Shown: positions 8,690-17,816, counted from the first letter of the stretch. The stretch is 64,000 nt of DNA from an uncultured Chitinophagaceae bacterium (GCA_903870685.1 CAIQDX010000087.1:1-64000), one strand, 5' to 3'. The notes: a model not told the origin generated them from the letters alone. Numbers and translations are program-made.

Positions 8690-9997
8690 ATGAAATATTA
8701 TAGTTTGAATCACAATGCACCGCGTGTAAGTTTTGCAGAAGCAGCGTTACGTGGACAAGCGCCGGATAAAGGTTTATATTTTCCACGACGGATTCCGAAG
8801 CTTCCAAAAGGTTTTATTGAAAACATAAAATCGTATTCGAAAGAAGAAATTGGTTTTACTGTGATGAAACCATACATCGGCGGAACCATTACTGACAGCG
8901 AGTTACAGCGCATTGTTAATGAAACCATCAACTTCGATTTTCCGTTAGTAAAAATTACAGAAGATATTTCTGCATTAGAATTATTTCACGGACCAACGCT
9001 TGCATTTAAAGATGTTGGTGCAAGATTTATGAGCAGGTGTTTGGGATATTTTAATCGCCATGCTTATCATAAAACAACTGTGTTGGTTGCAACATCGGGC
9101 GATACCGGCGGTGCTGTTGCCAATGGTTTTTTAGGTGTTGATGGTGTTGATGTAATTATTTTATATCCATCAGGAAAAGTGAGTAAGATTCAGGAGCTGC
9201 AATTAACAACACTCGGACAAAATATTACCGCATTAGAAGTGAATGGAACATTTGATGATTGTCAGTCCATCGTGAAATTAGCTTTCATGGATAATGATCT
9301 CAATCAAAAAATAAATTTAACTTCTGCCAATTCAATCAACGTTGCAAGATGGTTGCCACAACAGTTGTATTACTTTTTTGCATACCAACAATGGCAGGAA
9401 AAAGATGCACCAATTATTTCTGTACCAAGCGGAAATTTTGGAAATATTTGTGCCGGTGTTTTAGCGTATGTGAGCGGTTTGCCTGTTAAACATTTTATTG
9501 CTGCATGCAATGCCAACGATGTTGTTACCAGATACTTAGAAACTGAACAATACACGCCAAAGCCGGCAGTAGCAACCATTTCGAATGCTATGGATGTTGG
9601 CAACCCAAGTAATTTTGTACGCATCATCGAATTATTTCATCAGCAATTTTCTGCACTAAAAAATAAAATGAGCAGCATCAGTGTTGATGATATTACCACT
9701 GCGCAAACTATTAAAGAAGTGTATCAGCAATACCATTATACTTTAGATCCACATGGTGCTGTGGCTTATTATGCTTTGGATAATTATTTACAAAATTCTC
9801 CTTCGGGTGCTTGTGGTTGCAAAGGTTTTATTTTAGAAACGGCACATCCTGTAAAATTTCCTGATACTGTTGAAGATGCAATCGGCAGATCGCTTGAGTT
9901 TCCTGAGCAAGTGCAACATTTATTATCGGCCGAGAAAAAAAGTATTTTAATGCCACCGCACTTTAATGATTTTAAAGAATGGTTGATGAACAAATAA
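8690..9997 (+). CDS. thrC: Threonine synthase
   Basis: PLP enzyme converting O-phosphohomoserine to threonine, the last step of the pathway. I place the start at the ATG at 8690 (KYYSLNHNAPRVSFAEA), which is the usual N-terminus of bacterial class I threonine synthases; the ATG at 8636 would add 18 Asn/Ser-rich residues with no family counterpart. The length is then 435 aa. The PLP lysine lies in LAFKDVGARF (about Lys107), the phosphate loop is ATSGDTGGAVANGF, and SANSINVARWLPQ is characteristic. It follows thrB across a gap carrying an inverted-repeat pair, so its co-transcription could be modulated there. Confidence 0.94.
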   Translation: MKYYSLNHNAPRVSFAEAALRGQAPDKGLYFPRRIPKLPKGFIENIKSYSKEEIGFTVMKPYIGGTITDSELQRIVNETINFDFPLVKITEDISALELFHGPTLAFKDVGARFMSRCLGYFNRHAYHKTTVLVATSGDTGGAVANGFLGVDGVDVIILYPSGKVSKIQELQLTTLGQNITALEVNGTFDDCQSIVKLAFMDNDLNQKINLTSANSINVARWLPQQLYYFFAYQQWQEKDAPIISVPSGNFGNICAGVLAYVSGLPVKHFIAACNANDVVTRYLETEQYTPKPAVATISNAMDVGNPSNFVRIIELFHQQFSALKNKMSSISVDDITTAQTIKEVYQQYHYTLDPHGAVAYYALDNYLQNSPSGACGCKGFILETAHPVKFPDTVEDAIGRSLEFPEQVQHLLSAEKKSILMPPHFNDFKEWLMNK

Positions 9998-10016
9998 TTT
10001 TAAATTATTTTGTTGC

Positions 10017-11264
10017 ATGAATGAAAATAATTGGGCAGTTTTTTTATCAAACAATTCTGATACAAATTTATTTGCGCAACAAATTTTAAATGGCAAAGCC
10101 ATTGAACAATTTGCAGCATTCAACAATTTAAAAGGCATACACTTCTCTCCTATTTTATTGAACGAATTAATTGAAGAAGAATCTCGAAGAGATTATTCGG
10201 AAGTAACAAAAAATATTCATCGTCAACTTAAATCTCTATCTAGCGGGGAACAGAAAAAGGCTTTACTGGCTTATGTTTTAGCGCAACAGCCCGATTATAT
10301 TATTTTAGATAATCCATTCGATAACCTCGACAAAGCATCGCAGCAATCGTTAAAATTAATGCTTACCGAAATTGCAAAAGATGTTTTGCTCATTCAATTA
10401 ATTAATCGAAAATCCGACTTACTTCCTTTCATTAACCATGCAGTTGAATTAGCAGAAAACAATAAAATTATTTTGATTCGTGATATTGAAACTTATTTAT
10501 CGCAACATAAAAAAGATAACGCAATAAATTTTTCTCAAAAAGTTCCGCCGCCTATTCAACAATATTTTTTAGAGAACAAAACATTGGTTCAATTTAAAAA
10601 TGTAACGGTACAGTACGCTGAAAAAATTATTTTAAAAAATATTAACTGGATCATCAACACAAACGAGTTCTGGCAATTGGTTGGCCCGAATGGTTCGGGC
10701 AAAACAACTTTGCTTACCATGATCACGGGCGATAATGTAAAAGGTTACGGCAAAGATTTTGAATTGTTTGGCAAACGAAAAGGAAGCGGTGAAACTGTTT
10801 GGGAAATAAAAAAGAAAATTGGTTATGTAACACCGGCAATGACTGACTTGTTTAATACCCGCCACACGTTAGAAGAAATGATCGTTTCGGGTTTTTACGA
10901 TTCCATTGGTTTATATATTATTCCAACCGAAATGGAATTGCGTTTAGCCAACGAGTGGTTGCAATTAATAGAAATGCAGCACTTAAAAAATGTGGCGTTT
11001 TGCGAACTCTCACTCGGCCTGCAACGCAAAGCATTAATTGCAAGGGCCATGGTGAAACACCCGCCGTTATTGATCTTGGACGAACCCGCTTATGGTTTGG
11101 ACGATCACAACACCGCAATGGTAACCGCATTAATAAATAAAATTGCAGAAGAAAGTTGTACCTCAATTTTATATGTTTCGCACCGCAGCGAAGATGGAAT
11201 TAAACCACAATTTATTTTCGAATTAATACCCAGCGAAAGCGGATCTGTTGGTTTAATAAAATAA
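10017..11264 (+). CDS. ModF-like tandem ABC ATPase with a degenerate first domain
   Basis: Two ABC nucleotide-binding domains in one 415-aa chain, with no membrane domain. The second domain is complete: Walker A GPNGSGKTT near residue 223, signature LSLGLQRKALIARAM, and Walker B LLILDEPAYGLDD. The first domain keeps a signature-like LSSGEQKKALLAY (about residue 75) and Walker B YIILDNPFDNLD, but where a P-loop belongs it reads LSNNSDTNLF, so it probably cannot bind ATP normally. The architecture resembles ModF/PhrA-type ATPases linked to molybdate genes, but no modABC is present here. It begins 19 bp after thrC and may ride on that transcript. Function is unknown; a regulatory or structural role is possible. 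Confidence 0.75.
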   Translation: MNENNWAVFLSNNSDTNLFAQQILNGKAIEQFAAFNNLKGIHFSPILLNELIEEESRRDYSEVTKNIHRQLKSLSSGEQKKALLAYVLAQQPDYIILDNPFDNLDKASQQSLKLMLTEIAKDVLLIQLINRKSDLLPFINHAVELAENNKIILIRDIETYLSQHKKDNAINFSQKVPPPIQQYFLENKTLVQFKNVTVQYAEKIILKNINWIINTNEFWQLVGPNGSGKTTLLTMITGDNVKGYGKDFELFGKRKGSGETVWEIKKKIGYVTPAMTDLFNTRHTLEEMIVSGFYDSIGLYIIPTEMELRLANEWLQLIEMQHLKNVAFCELSLGLQRKALIARAMVKHPPLLILDEPAYGLDDHNTAMVTALINKIAEESCTSILYVSHRSEDGIKPQFIFELIPSESGSVGLIK

Positions 11265-11287
11265 TTTTTGCTCCACAAAGTTCTCCC

Positions 11288-11307
11288 GTACAAGTGTGCG
11301 ACGCAAC
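11288..11307 (-). repeat. GTTGCGTCGCAC repeat, copy 3 (single arm)
   Basis: Exact consensus on the minus strand, with the full flank: reading minus, gacgagctg...tatttcatggcatcggct precedes the core. It lies between the convergent ABC ATPase and lactonase genes, where no ordinary terminator hairpin is seen. Confidence 0.9.
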
Positions 11308-11347
11308 AGCCGATGCCATGAAATACTTCAGCTCGTCAAATAAAAAA

Positions 11348-12460
11348 TTAATTTACCGAAATCATTTTTAAACAAACAGGTTTATCAATTTGTATTTGTG
11401 TTGCGGTTGGCACTAACATGCCGGTGCTTTTCATGATGGCGAAAACAACAATATTATTTGTATCGCGATTGGCCACTAATAAAAATTTCCCTGTGGGATC
11501 GATAGCAAAATTTCTTGGATGAATGCCGAGAGAAGATTGATGCCCCAACTCGGTCAACAATCCAGTTGAGCCTACCCTGTAAATCGTGATGTCGTTGGCT
11601 TTGGCGCGATTGGAAGAATATAAATATTGTCCGTTTGGTGTGATATGAATATCAGCACTGCCTTTATCTTCTTTGCCACTGGTATTATCAGATTCGATGG
11701 TTTGCAACTCGGTTAACTTTCCATCGTTGTATTGATACGCAATAATTTTTCCGGTTAACTCATTAATTAAATAAGCAAATTTTTTATTGGGATGAAATGT
11801 GATATGCCGCGGGCCTGAACCATCGGGAACATCGGTTGTAACAACATCATCGCTTAAAGGTTGCTGATCATTCTTTGCATCAAATTTATATTGATAGATT
11901 TTATCGGTACCAAGATCGTTTGCAAAAACATATTTTCCATCGGGTGAAAAAGTGGTGCAATGCACATGCGGTTTTGATTGACGAATAAAATTGGTACTGT
12001 AACCCTGGTGATCGATGGTTTGTGCTAATGGCTGCAAACTACCGTCAGCATTGGTTTTCAGCGCACTTAAATTTCCACCACTGTAATTAGCAACAACGAT
12101 CCATTTGCCTGTTGAATCAACATCAACATAACATGGATCATCACCACCTGTTTCGGTTTTATTTAAAAAAGTCAATGTACCTTTTTTCTTATCGAAAGAA
12201 TATGCACTTACTTCTCCCGGAAGTTCTTTATGATTCTCGTTTGTAACATATACAAACTTCTCGTTTTTTGTAATGGCTAAATATTCAGGATTTGGTGTTC
12301 CACTTATTTTGCTTACAAAACTTGTAGCACCTGTACCTGAATTAAATTTATAAACGCTGATATCACTTGTATAGGTTCCCACTAACAAATAAAAATCTTT
12401 GTTCTGCGCATTTCCGGTCAACACAAAAAACAAAAGCAAACAAGAAAATATTTTACGCAT
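11348..12460 (-). CDS. Secreted lactonase-family beta-propeller protein
   Basis: Seven-bladed propeller of the YbhE/cycloisomerase-type 6-phosphogluconolactonase family (Pfam lactonase class), 370 aa. It starts with a signal peptide (MRKIFSCLLLFFVLTGNAQ), so unlike cytosolic Pgl it is exported. Typical blade motifs are LLVGTYTS, GDDPCYVDVDSTGKWIVVANYSGGNLSAL, HVHCTTFSPDGKYVFANDLGTDK and GPRHITFHPNKKFAYLINELTGKI. The family contains both lactonases and proteins of unknown substrate, and export makes a role in the pentose phosphate pathway doubtful. Its 5' side faces the long non-coding stretch 12461-12880. Confidence 0.8.
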   Translation of the reverse strand: MRKIFSCLLLFFVLTGNAQNKDFYLLVGTYTSDISVYKFNSGTGATSFVSKISGTPNPEYLAITKNEKFVYVTNENHKELPGEVSAYSFDKKKGTLTFLNKTETGGDDPCYVDVDSTGKWIVVANYSGGNLSALKTNADGSLQPLAQTIDHQGYSTNFIRQSKPHVHCTTFSPDGKYVFANDLGTDKIYQYKFDAKNDQQPLSDDVVTTDVPDGSGPRHITFHPNKKFAYLINELTGKIIAYQYNDGKLTELQTIESDNTSGKEDKGSADIHITPNGQYLYSSNRAKANDITIYRVGSTGLLTELGHQSSLGIHPRNFAIDPTGKFLLVANRDTNNIVVFAIMKSTGMLVPTATQIQIDKPVCLKMISVN

Positions 12461-12599
12461 AAATTAATTTTAAAAAGATGATGAATCAAAAATAAGGTTT
12501 AAATGCTGCAGTTCATTCAGATAAAAAGCTAAAAATTAGTTTTTGCATTTCGCCTAAAACAAATGCTTGTAGTCTTATGGCTTACATTTAATTCACGTT

Positions 12600-12769
12600 A
12601 TCTACTATATAAAAGAATTTTTTTATTGACTTACTTTGTTATGTCATTAGGGAAGTAAATAAGGTAATTCTGATGACATAAGTTTTAGTTTATAGCAATC
12701 GTTTTTTTTCATACGCAGTGTTAATTATGGTGTTGAAGCCGGTAAATTCTTTTACGGGCTTCTTTTTTT
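12600..12769 (+). ncRNA. Candidate small RNA ending at an orphan terminator
   Basis: A plus-strand intrinsic terminator at 12735-12769 follows 270 bp with no coding potential, and the preceding lactonase gene is on the opposite strand. Between about 12638 and 12688 a 9-bp inverted repeat (TTATGTCAT / ATGACATAA) could form a second stem. The 5' end is not defined; 12600 is only a guess placed before the inverted repeat. No match to tmRNA, RNase P or 6S consensus was recognised by eye. Confidence 0.35.
12735..12769 (+). terminator. Intrinsic terminator without an upstream gene
   Basis: GAAGCC (12735-12740) pairs with GGCTTC (12757-12762). After one G-G mismatch GTAA pairs with TTAC around the loop ATTCTT, and a T run at 12763-12769 follows. 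It is one of the best terminators in the window, yet it is not preceded by a same-strand gene. Confidence 0.85.
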
Positions 12770-12880
12770 ATTGGCATTGCTCGCCATCAAATTTGACTTC
12801 ATTTCCTTCGTGTTCATCATAGAAATAAAAAAATAAAATAAATAATTGTTCAATAGTTTTGAAATTCAACTGCAAAGAAA

Positions 12881-13399
12881 ATGAGCCACGTTAATTTCGA
12901 ATTCAAAGCAAGAGCCGCCAACATAAAACAATTAGAAGAAAAATTATTGACATTGAATCCTTTCTTTAAAGGTGAAGATCATCAAACCGATACATATTTT
13001 AATGTCGAGGTTGGCAGATTAAAGCTGCGCGAAGGAAATATTGAAAATGCTTTGATCTGGTACGACCGGCAAAATATTGCCGATGCCAAACAATCGGATA
13101 TCATTTTATACCAACATCAGCCCGATAAATCTTTAAAAGATATTTTAATTAAAATGCACGGCATAAAAGTGGTAGTTGATAAAACAAGAAGAATTTATTT
13201 TATCGACAATGTAAAATTTCATTTCGATCTGGTAAAAGAATTAGGAACATTCGTTGAGGTAGAAGCTATTGACAGCAACGGTTCCATAGGGATCGATAAA
13301 TTAAAACAACAGTGCGATTTTTATTTTAATTTTTTTGAATTGAATAAATCTGATTTTGAAAATTATTCCTACAGCGATTTGCTGCTTGAAAAAAATTAG
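12881..13399 (+). CDS. CYTH-domain protein (class IV adenylate cyclase/ThTPase superfamily)
   Basis: 172-aa CYTH fold. The N-terminal EFKAR matches the ExExK-type triphosphate and metal signature in a variant form. Further features are DTYFNVEVGRLKLREG, KTRRIYFIDNVKFHFDLVKELGTFVEVEAID, the last providing the alternating Glu/Arg residues of the tunnel. Members act on nucleotide, thiamine or inorganic triphosphates. The HFDLVKELGTFVEVE stretch is like those annotated as class IV adenylate cyclase (CyaB), but activity cannot be assigned. It overlaps the convergent GH13 gene by 4 bp at the stops. Confidence 0.78.
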   Translation: MSHVNFEFKARAANIKQLEEKLLTLNPFFKGEDHQTDTYFNVEVGRLKLREGNIENALIWYDRQNIADAKQSDIILYQHQPDKSLKDILIKMHGIKVVVDKTRRIYFIDNVKFHFDLVKELGTFVEVEAIDSNGSIGIDKLKQQCDFYFNFFELNKSDFENYSYSDLLLEKN

Positions 13400-14655
13400 A
13401 TTTTTTTATACACCAAATAATCGTTCGCCATTAATTCGAAAGATTCTTTTTGTTTAAAAGAGAAAATTAATTCTGAAAATATATTTTGGAAAGAGCCGCA
13501 TAACCATTCGTGTTCAACATCAATTTTTATTTTTTCTTCGGTCGATAGATTTAATAAAACTAATACCACATCGTTTTCTTTTTTTCGAATGAAAGCCATC
13601 AAACCATTATTGTTTGTTGGAAGAATAAATGTTTCTCCGTCAACGATCGCTTTATTTTTATGAAGACTTAATAATGTTTTATAAAAATGATGCAACTCAA
13701 CATTTGGTTGCCATTCTATCAAATCTTTATCAAAAAATTTTAATCTTTTATAATTTGGCAATTCCTGTCCGCTGTAAATCAGCGGCATTCCCTGCCATAC
13801 ACAAGTGAATACAGCAAAGGTTTTCGCGGCATCGCCATATTTTTCATATTCTGTTCCGTTCCAGCTATTTTCATCATGATTAGAAGTGTAAAACATTTTA
13901 TGTGCTCCTTGCGGATATTGCGAATAATCGTGCAAAACATTTCTTACATCATTTAAAGTGGCATGTCCTTTTACAAATTTTTCTGTTGTGTGCATCCATG
14001 CCCAAGCATAACTAACATCAAACACAGCATGATATTCCACCACTTCACATTCGGCTAACCAAAATAATTTTTTGATTTCTTCACATGCGGTTCTTGCTTC
14101 ATTCCAAAAATTCCATGGAACTAAATGTGCCATGTCGCAACGAAAGCCATCAATATCACATTCGCTGATCCAATATTTCATTGCGTCGATCATTGCCAAT
14201 CGCATTTCTTTCACATCATAATTCAGATCGATCACATCATGCCAGCCATTTCTTTCAGTAAATTTTCCATCCTCATCCTGCAAATAAAATTTAGCATGAT
14301 CTTTTGTCCAATGATGATCCCATCCGGTATGATTGGCCACCCAATCAATAATAATTTTAAATCCTAATTGATGTGCTTCGTTTATCATCGATTTAAAATC
14401 ATTCAATGTTCCAAATTCAGGGTTGATTGAAGTGTAGCTGTTGCAAGCATAATAACTGCCTAATGTTCCTTGCATAATTTTTTTACTGATGGGTGTAATC
14501 GGCATCAACCATAAAATTTTCACGCCCATATCTTTCAATCTGGGCAAGTGTTTAGCGAATGCTGCAAATGTTCCTTCGGGAGTATATTGACGAATATTTA
14601 CTTCATAAATATTTGCATCTTTTGCCCAATCAACTGTTGAAAAATGAATTGCCAT
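13396..14655 (-). CDS. GH13 alpha-amylase-family enzyme, cytosolic
   Basis: Catalytic (beta/alpha)8 barrel of the alpha-amylase family, 419 aa, with no signal peptide. Conserved regions are DWVANHT (region I, about 104-110), GFRCDMAHLVP with the likely nucleophile Asp174, WLAECE with the likely acid/base Glu202, and SNHDENSW with Asp261. A short C-terminal beta domain follows. Cytosolic enzymes of this length act on maltodextrins, trehalose or related oligosaccharides; the exact specificity is not visible. It is transcribed divergently from the APC permease across about 48 bp and overlaps the CYTH gene tail to tail. Confidence 0.87.
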   Translation of the reverse strand: MAIHFSTVDWAKDANIYEVNIRQYTPEGTFAAFAKHLPRLKDMGVKILWLMPITPISKKIMQGTLGSYYACNSYTSINPEFGTLNDFKSMINEAHQLGFKIIIDWVANHTGWDHHWTKDHAKFYLQDEDGKFTERNGWHDVIDLNYDVKEMRLAMIDAMKYWISECDIDGFRCDMAHLVPWNFWNEARTACEEIKKLFWLAECEVVEYHAVFDVSYAWAWMHTTEKFVKGHATLNDVRNVLHDYSQYPQGAHKMFYTSNHDENSWNGTEYEKYGDAAKTFAVFTCVWQGMPLIYSGQELPNYKRLKFFDKDLIEWQPNVELHHFYKTLLSLHKNKAIVDGETFILPTNNNGLMAFIRKKENDVVLVLLNLSTEEKIKIDVEHEWLCGSFQNIFSELIFSFKQKESFELMANDYLVYKKI

Positions 14656-14703
14656 ATTTGCTTGCTCTTTTCAACAAAGAAAAGACTTATTTTGCTGTCA
14701 CTG

Positions 14704-16044
14704 ATGAATGAAATAAAATTAGAAAGAAGAATTAGTTTGTTGCAGGCTACTGCAATCAATATGACCGACATGGTTGGCATTGGGCCATTTGTTGTGTTGA
14801 GTATTGTTGCACAAACAATGAATGGACCATGGTTTTTATATGCATGGATTGCAGGTGCAGTTTTATCAGTTATTGATGCAAATGTTTGGAGTCAGTTAGG
14901 TTCGGCATATCCCTTGGCAGGAGGCAGTTATAATTTTTTAAAAGCTGGCTACGGAGAAAAATACGGTAAGCTGATGAGCTTTTTATTTGTTTGGCAAACA
15001 ATGATACAAGCCCCGCTGGTTATAGCTTCTGCGGCAATTGGCTTTTCTCAATATGCAGGATATTTAATTCATCTCGATACATTTTCTACCAAAGCAATAA
15101 GTGGCGCAGTTGTGTTATTGATCGTATTAATGTTATACAGAAAAATTGAAACCATCGGAAAAATTTCGGTGTTTTTATGGATGGGTGTTTTAGTAACAAT
15201 GGCATGGATCATTGGTGGGGGATTATGGCATGGAAATTTTTTAGCGCCCATAAAAAATATTAACAACGGATTAGAATTAAATTATGCATTTGCTGCGGCC
15301 ATTGGTTTTGCAAGTGTGAAAACGGTGTATAGTTATTTGGGATATTATAATGTTTGTCATCTCGGCGGCGAAATAATTGATCCGCAAAAAAATATTCCAC
15401 GAAGCATGTTTATTTCTATCGGCGGTATTGCTGTTTTGTATTTGTTGATGAATGTTAGTGTGGCATCAGTTTTACCATTACATCAAATTCAGCAAAGCAA
15501 ATTTGTTGTAAGCGAATTTGTTCAAACTCTTGCCGGATCTACATTTGCCAACATTGCAACCATTTTAATTTTATGGGTTGCATTTGCTTCTGTGTTTTCT
15601 GCAACGTTAGGTTACAGTCGCATTCCTTATGCGGCGGCAGTTGATGGTGCATTTTTTAAAGTGTTTGCAAAGTTGCATCCAACAAAACATTTTCCGCATA
15701 TTTCTTTATTGGTTTTAGGCGGCGTTGCTTTTATTTTTAGTTTATTATTTAAGTTGAGAGATGTGATTGATGCAATATTAGCAATGCGCATTTTAATTCA
15801 GTTCATCGGACAAGCAGTTGGATTAATTTTACTCACCAAACAAAAAGGATTAAAACATTTTCCATGGAAAATGCCGCTCTATCCTTTGCCTGCAATACTT
15901 GCAATAATTATTTGGGCTTTTGTTTTTTTCTCTACCGGAAGAAATATGATGTTAGGCGGATTAACCGTAATTGTATTAGGTATTATTGCATTCTTCATAA
16001 AATCGAAACGAAATAAAGATTGGCCTTTTAATAAAGCGAATTAA
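14704..16044 (+). CDS. APC-superfamily amino acid permease
   Basis: Inner-membrane secondary transporter with about 12 hydrophobic segments, 447 aa. The start is taken at ATG 14704 (NEIKLERRISLLQATAINMTDMVGIGPF); an upstream ATG at 14644 would place translation inside the divergent GH13 gene's start. The TM1 motif (NMTDMVGIGPFVV) and the GSAYPLAGGSYNFLKAGYGEKYGKLMSF loop are typical of the APC family, whose members take up or exchange amino acids using proton or substrate gradients. The substrate is unknown. A TTATTTTG box just before the ATG could be the -7 element. Confidence 0.85.
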   Translation: MNEIKLERRISLLQATAINMTDMVGIGPFVVLSIVAQTMNGPWFLYAWIAGAVLSVIDANVWSQLGSAYPLAGGSYNFLKAGYGEKYGKLMSFLFVWQTMIQAPLVIASAAIGFSQYAGYLIHLDTFSTKAISGAVVLLIVLMLYRKIETIGKISVFLWMGVLVTMAWIIGGGLWHGNFLAPIKNINNGLELNYAFAAAIGFASVKTVYSYLGYYNVCHLGGEIIDPQKNIPRSMFISIGGIAVLYLLMNVSVASVLPLHQIQQSKFVVSEFVQTLAGSTFANIATILILWVAFASVFSATLGYSRIPYAAAVDGAFFKVFAKLHPTKHFPHISLLVLGGVAFIFSLLFKLRDVIDAILAMRILIQFIGQAVGLILLTKQKGLKHFPWKMPLYPLPAILAIIIWAFVFFSTGRNMMLGGLTVIVLGIIAFFIKSKRNKDWPFNKAN

Positions 16045-16083
16045 TTTTTATTGAACCGGCTGTAGCAATTCTATGATGCTGTT

Positions 16084-16161
16084 GTTGCGTCGCACTCTTG
16101 TACTAAAGAATAATTATGATCAGATCAATGAAGAACAATGCGTTGAAGTGTGCGACGCAAC
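16084..16161. repeat. GTTGCGTCGCAC repeat, copy 4 (inverted pair)
   Basis: Left arm 16084-16103 (GTTGCGTCGCACTCTTGTAC) and right arm 16142-16161 (reverse complement of GTTGCGTCGCACACTTCAAC). Both arms keep flanks: ccggctgtagc...atgatgctgtt on the left and, reading minus, gtacgagctgttgaaacactgatgtggc on the right. It fills the gap between the convergent APC permease and secreted-protein genes, with no other terminator there. Confidence 0.9.
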
Positions 16162-16202
16162 CCAAGCCACATCAGTGTTTCAACAGCTCGTACAAAAAAA
16201 AA

Positions 16203-17174
16203 TTAATTAGTTTCTTTCTTAAAATCAAAAAGTGTAGCAGTAAAAATTGCCCGTTCGCGTTTTTTAAAGATCACATCCCAATTGCCTTTATAACGCAAAA
16301 CTTTTGGCACCATCAGATCATTGAAGCGCATCATTTCAACTTCCATGTTTACATCAAAACTGTAAACACCGGCTTTATAACTGAGCGAATAATTTCGTGC
16401 CAATACTTCCAAAGTTTTTATATCAAACCATGTGACCATGGCATCAACAACAATATCATCGCGTTTAAATACCCCGAGATCTTCTTTTGGAAGAATAGAA
16501 AACTGATAACAAACTTTTCCCTGAAATTCTACAATGTCTAATTTATAATCGTACAATTTTCTTGCACGATCATCATACAGATCCAACTTGTTACCGATAA
16601 AAGGAATGCCCGAAATTTTCTTACCCGGATTGAAGAACAACATTTTTAATTGCTCTTTATATTTATCCATTCCCTTCTTATCACTAACAGTGAGATTTCT
16701 TCCTTTTACAATATTATTCTCGCCGCAAACTTTGTCTTTCGTAAAAAATAATCCGGCATATAATTCCGGAGTGAGATAATTATAATTGCCTTTCGAATCA
16801 AAAAAATCGCCTGTTACCTGCTGTTCCAACACATCCATGGTGCGACAACCGTTGCTGCGATTTTGTTTTGTCTTGCTGAATAAAGATGCTTTTATAGCGC
16901 CACTTTTATCCATCATTTTAATATCGTTAAACGAAGAAAAATTAAGAATGTGCAGGTTACGAAAAGCTTTATAAAAAGTAGTGTCATCCTTAATTTGTTG
17001 AAGTAATTTTTTGTAATCGAAATTATTTCTTACCCAAACATCGGGCAATGTCACTTTTTTATTGTCGATAAAAATAGTGGTGTCATTTTTTTTATCGTCA
17101 GCATTTATTTTTTGCTGCGCAAAGTTAATTTGAACAAGAAAGAAGAAAAAAAATATCAGAGAGAGTTTGTTCAT
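16203..17174 (-). CDS. Secreted protein of unknown function
   Basis: 323 aa with a clear signal peptide (MNKLSLIFFFFFLVQINFAQ). The body resembles envelope proteins of Bacteroidota that carry an outer-membrane lipoprotein-sorting/LolA-like or GLPGLI-type beta fold: RARKLYDYKLDIVEFQGKVCYQFSILP, then VTWFDIKTLEVLARNYSLSYKAGVYSFDVNMEVEM. I cannot assign a function. Its start overlaps the def stop by 4 bp (17171-17174), so it is translationally coupled to peptide deformylase and belongs to the def-ruvX-prenyltransferase run. Confidence 0.62.
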   Translation of the reverse strand: MNKLSLIFFFFFLVQINFAQQKINADDKKNDTTIFIDNKKVTLPDVWVRNNFDYKKLLQQIKDDTTFYKAFRNLHILNFSSFNDIKMMDKSGAIKASLFSKTKQNRSNGCRTMDVLEQQVTGDFFDSKGNYNYLTPELYAGLFFTKDKVCGENNIVKGRNLTVSDKKGMDKYKEQLKMLFFNPGKKISGIPFIGNKLDLYDDRARKLYDYKLDIVEFQGKVCYQFSILPKEDLGVFKRDDIVVDAMVTWFDIKTLEVLARNYSLSYKAGVYSFDVNMEVEMMRFNDLMVPKVLRYKGNWDVIFKKRERAIFTATLFDFKKETN

Positions 17175-17749
17175 TTAGGGAACACCATTTTATAATCAAC
17201 TTTTATTTTGCCTTTATGAATATCATTTAATTTACTCTGCAATAATTTTTTCTTCAGCGGTTTTAAATAATCTATAAATAATTTGCCTTCGATATGATCG
17301 TATTCGTGTTGAATGATGCGTGCAGAAATACCGTTAAAAATTTCGGTGTGTTTTACAAATGTTTCATCATAATATTCTATCACGATTTCTTCAGGTCGCA
17401 TCACATCTTCCCTGATTTTAGGAATACTTAAACAACCTTCATTGTACGACCATTCATCACCATTCAATTCCTGAATATGCGCATTGATAAATACTTTTTT
17501 AAAGCCGGGTTCATCTGGATATTTTCCATGTTCATCGTCTTCCATATTTTCAAATATCTGAGAACTGTCAATCACAAATAAACGAATATTTTTATTGATC
17601 TGTGGAGCTGCCAAACCTACGCCATTACTGGCATACATAGTTTCCCACATATCCTCGATCAACTTTGGAAGATGAGGATAATCTTGAGAAATTTCATGTG
17701 CCGTTTTTCTTAAAATCTGTGCTCCGTAAGCAACAATTGGTAAAATCAT
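17171..17749 (-). CDS. def: Peptide deformylase
   Basis: Metalloenzyme that removes the formyl group from nascent N-terminal Met. At 192 aa it has all three signature motifs: GVGLAAPQI, EGCLSIP (metal Cys) and QHEYDHIEGKLFID (metal His residues and catalytic Glu). It lies 67 bp after ruvX on the same strand and overlaps the following secreted-protein gene by 4 bp. Confidence 0.96.
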   Translation of the reverse strand: MILPIVAYGAQILRKTAHEISQDYPHLPKLIEDMWETMYASNGVGLAAPQINKNIRLFVIDSSQIFENMEDDEHGKYPDEPGFKKVFINAHIQELNGDEWSYNEGCLSIPKIREDVMRPEEIVIEYYDETFVKHTEIFNGISARIIQHEYDHIEGKLFIDYLKPLKKKLLQSKLNDIHKGKIKVDYKMVFPK

Positions 17750-17816
17750 TAAAACAAAATTTTTTGACCGAATGGCGCAAAAATAACAGCAATTACGGCA
17801 ATCAGCAAATCATAAA

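Larger units (their letters stand above)
12461..12880. other. 420-bp non-coding stretch with hairpin and orphan terminator
   Basis: No ORF of useful length is found on either strand. Left to right it holds: the 5' side of the lactonase gene; an inverted repeat TTATGTCAT...ATGACATAA at about 12638-12688; a T8 run near 12707; the strong plus-strand terminator at 12735-12769; and the short leader of the CYTH gene. The terminator has no gene upstream on its strand, which suggests a small RNA. Confidence 0.5.

Noticed and set aside
10017-11264. Molybdate transport ATPase assignment (modF)
   Set aside because: No modABC or molybdenum genes nearby and the first domain is degenerate, so only a family-level name is used.
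12461-12880. tRNA or tmRNA in the longest gap
   Set aside because: No T-loop GTTCGAATCC-like sequence or acceptor pairing and no tmRNA start motif were found.
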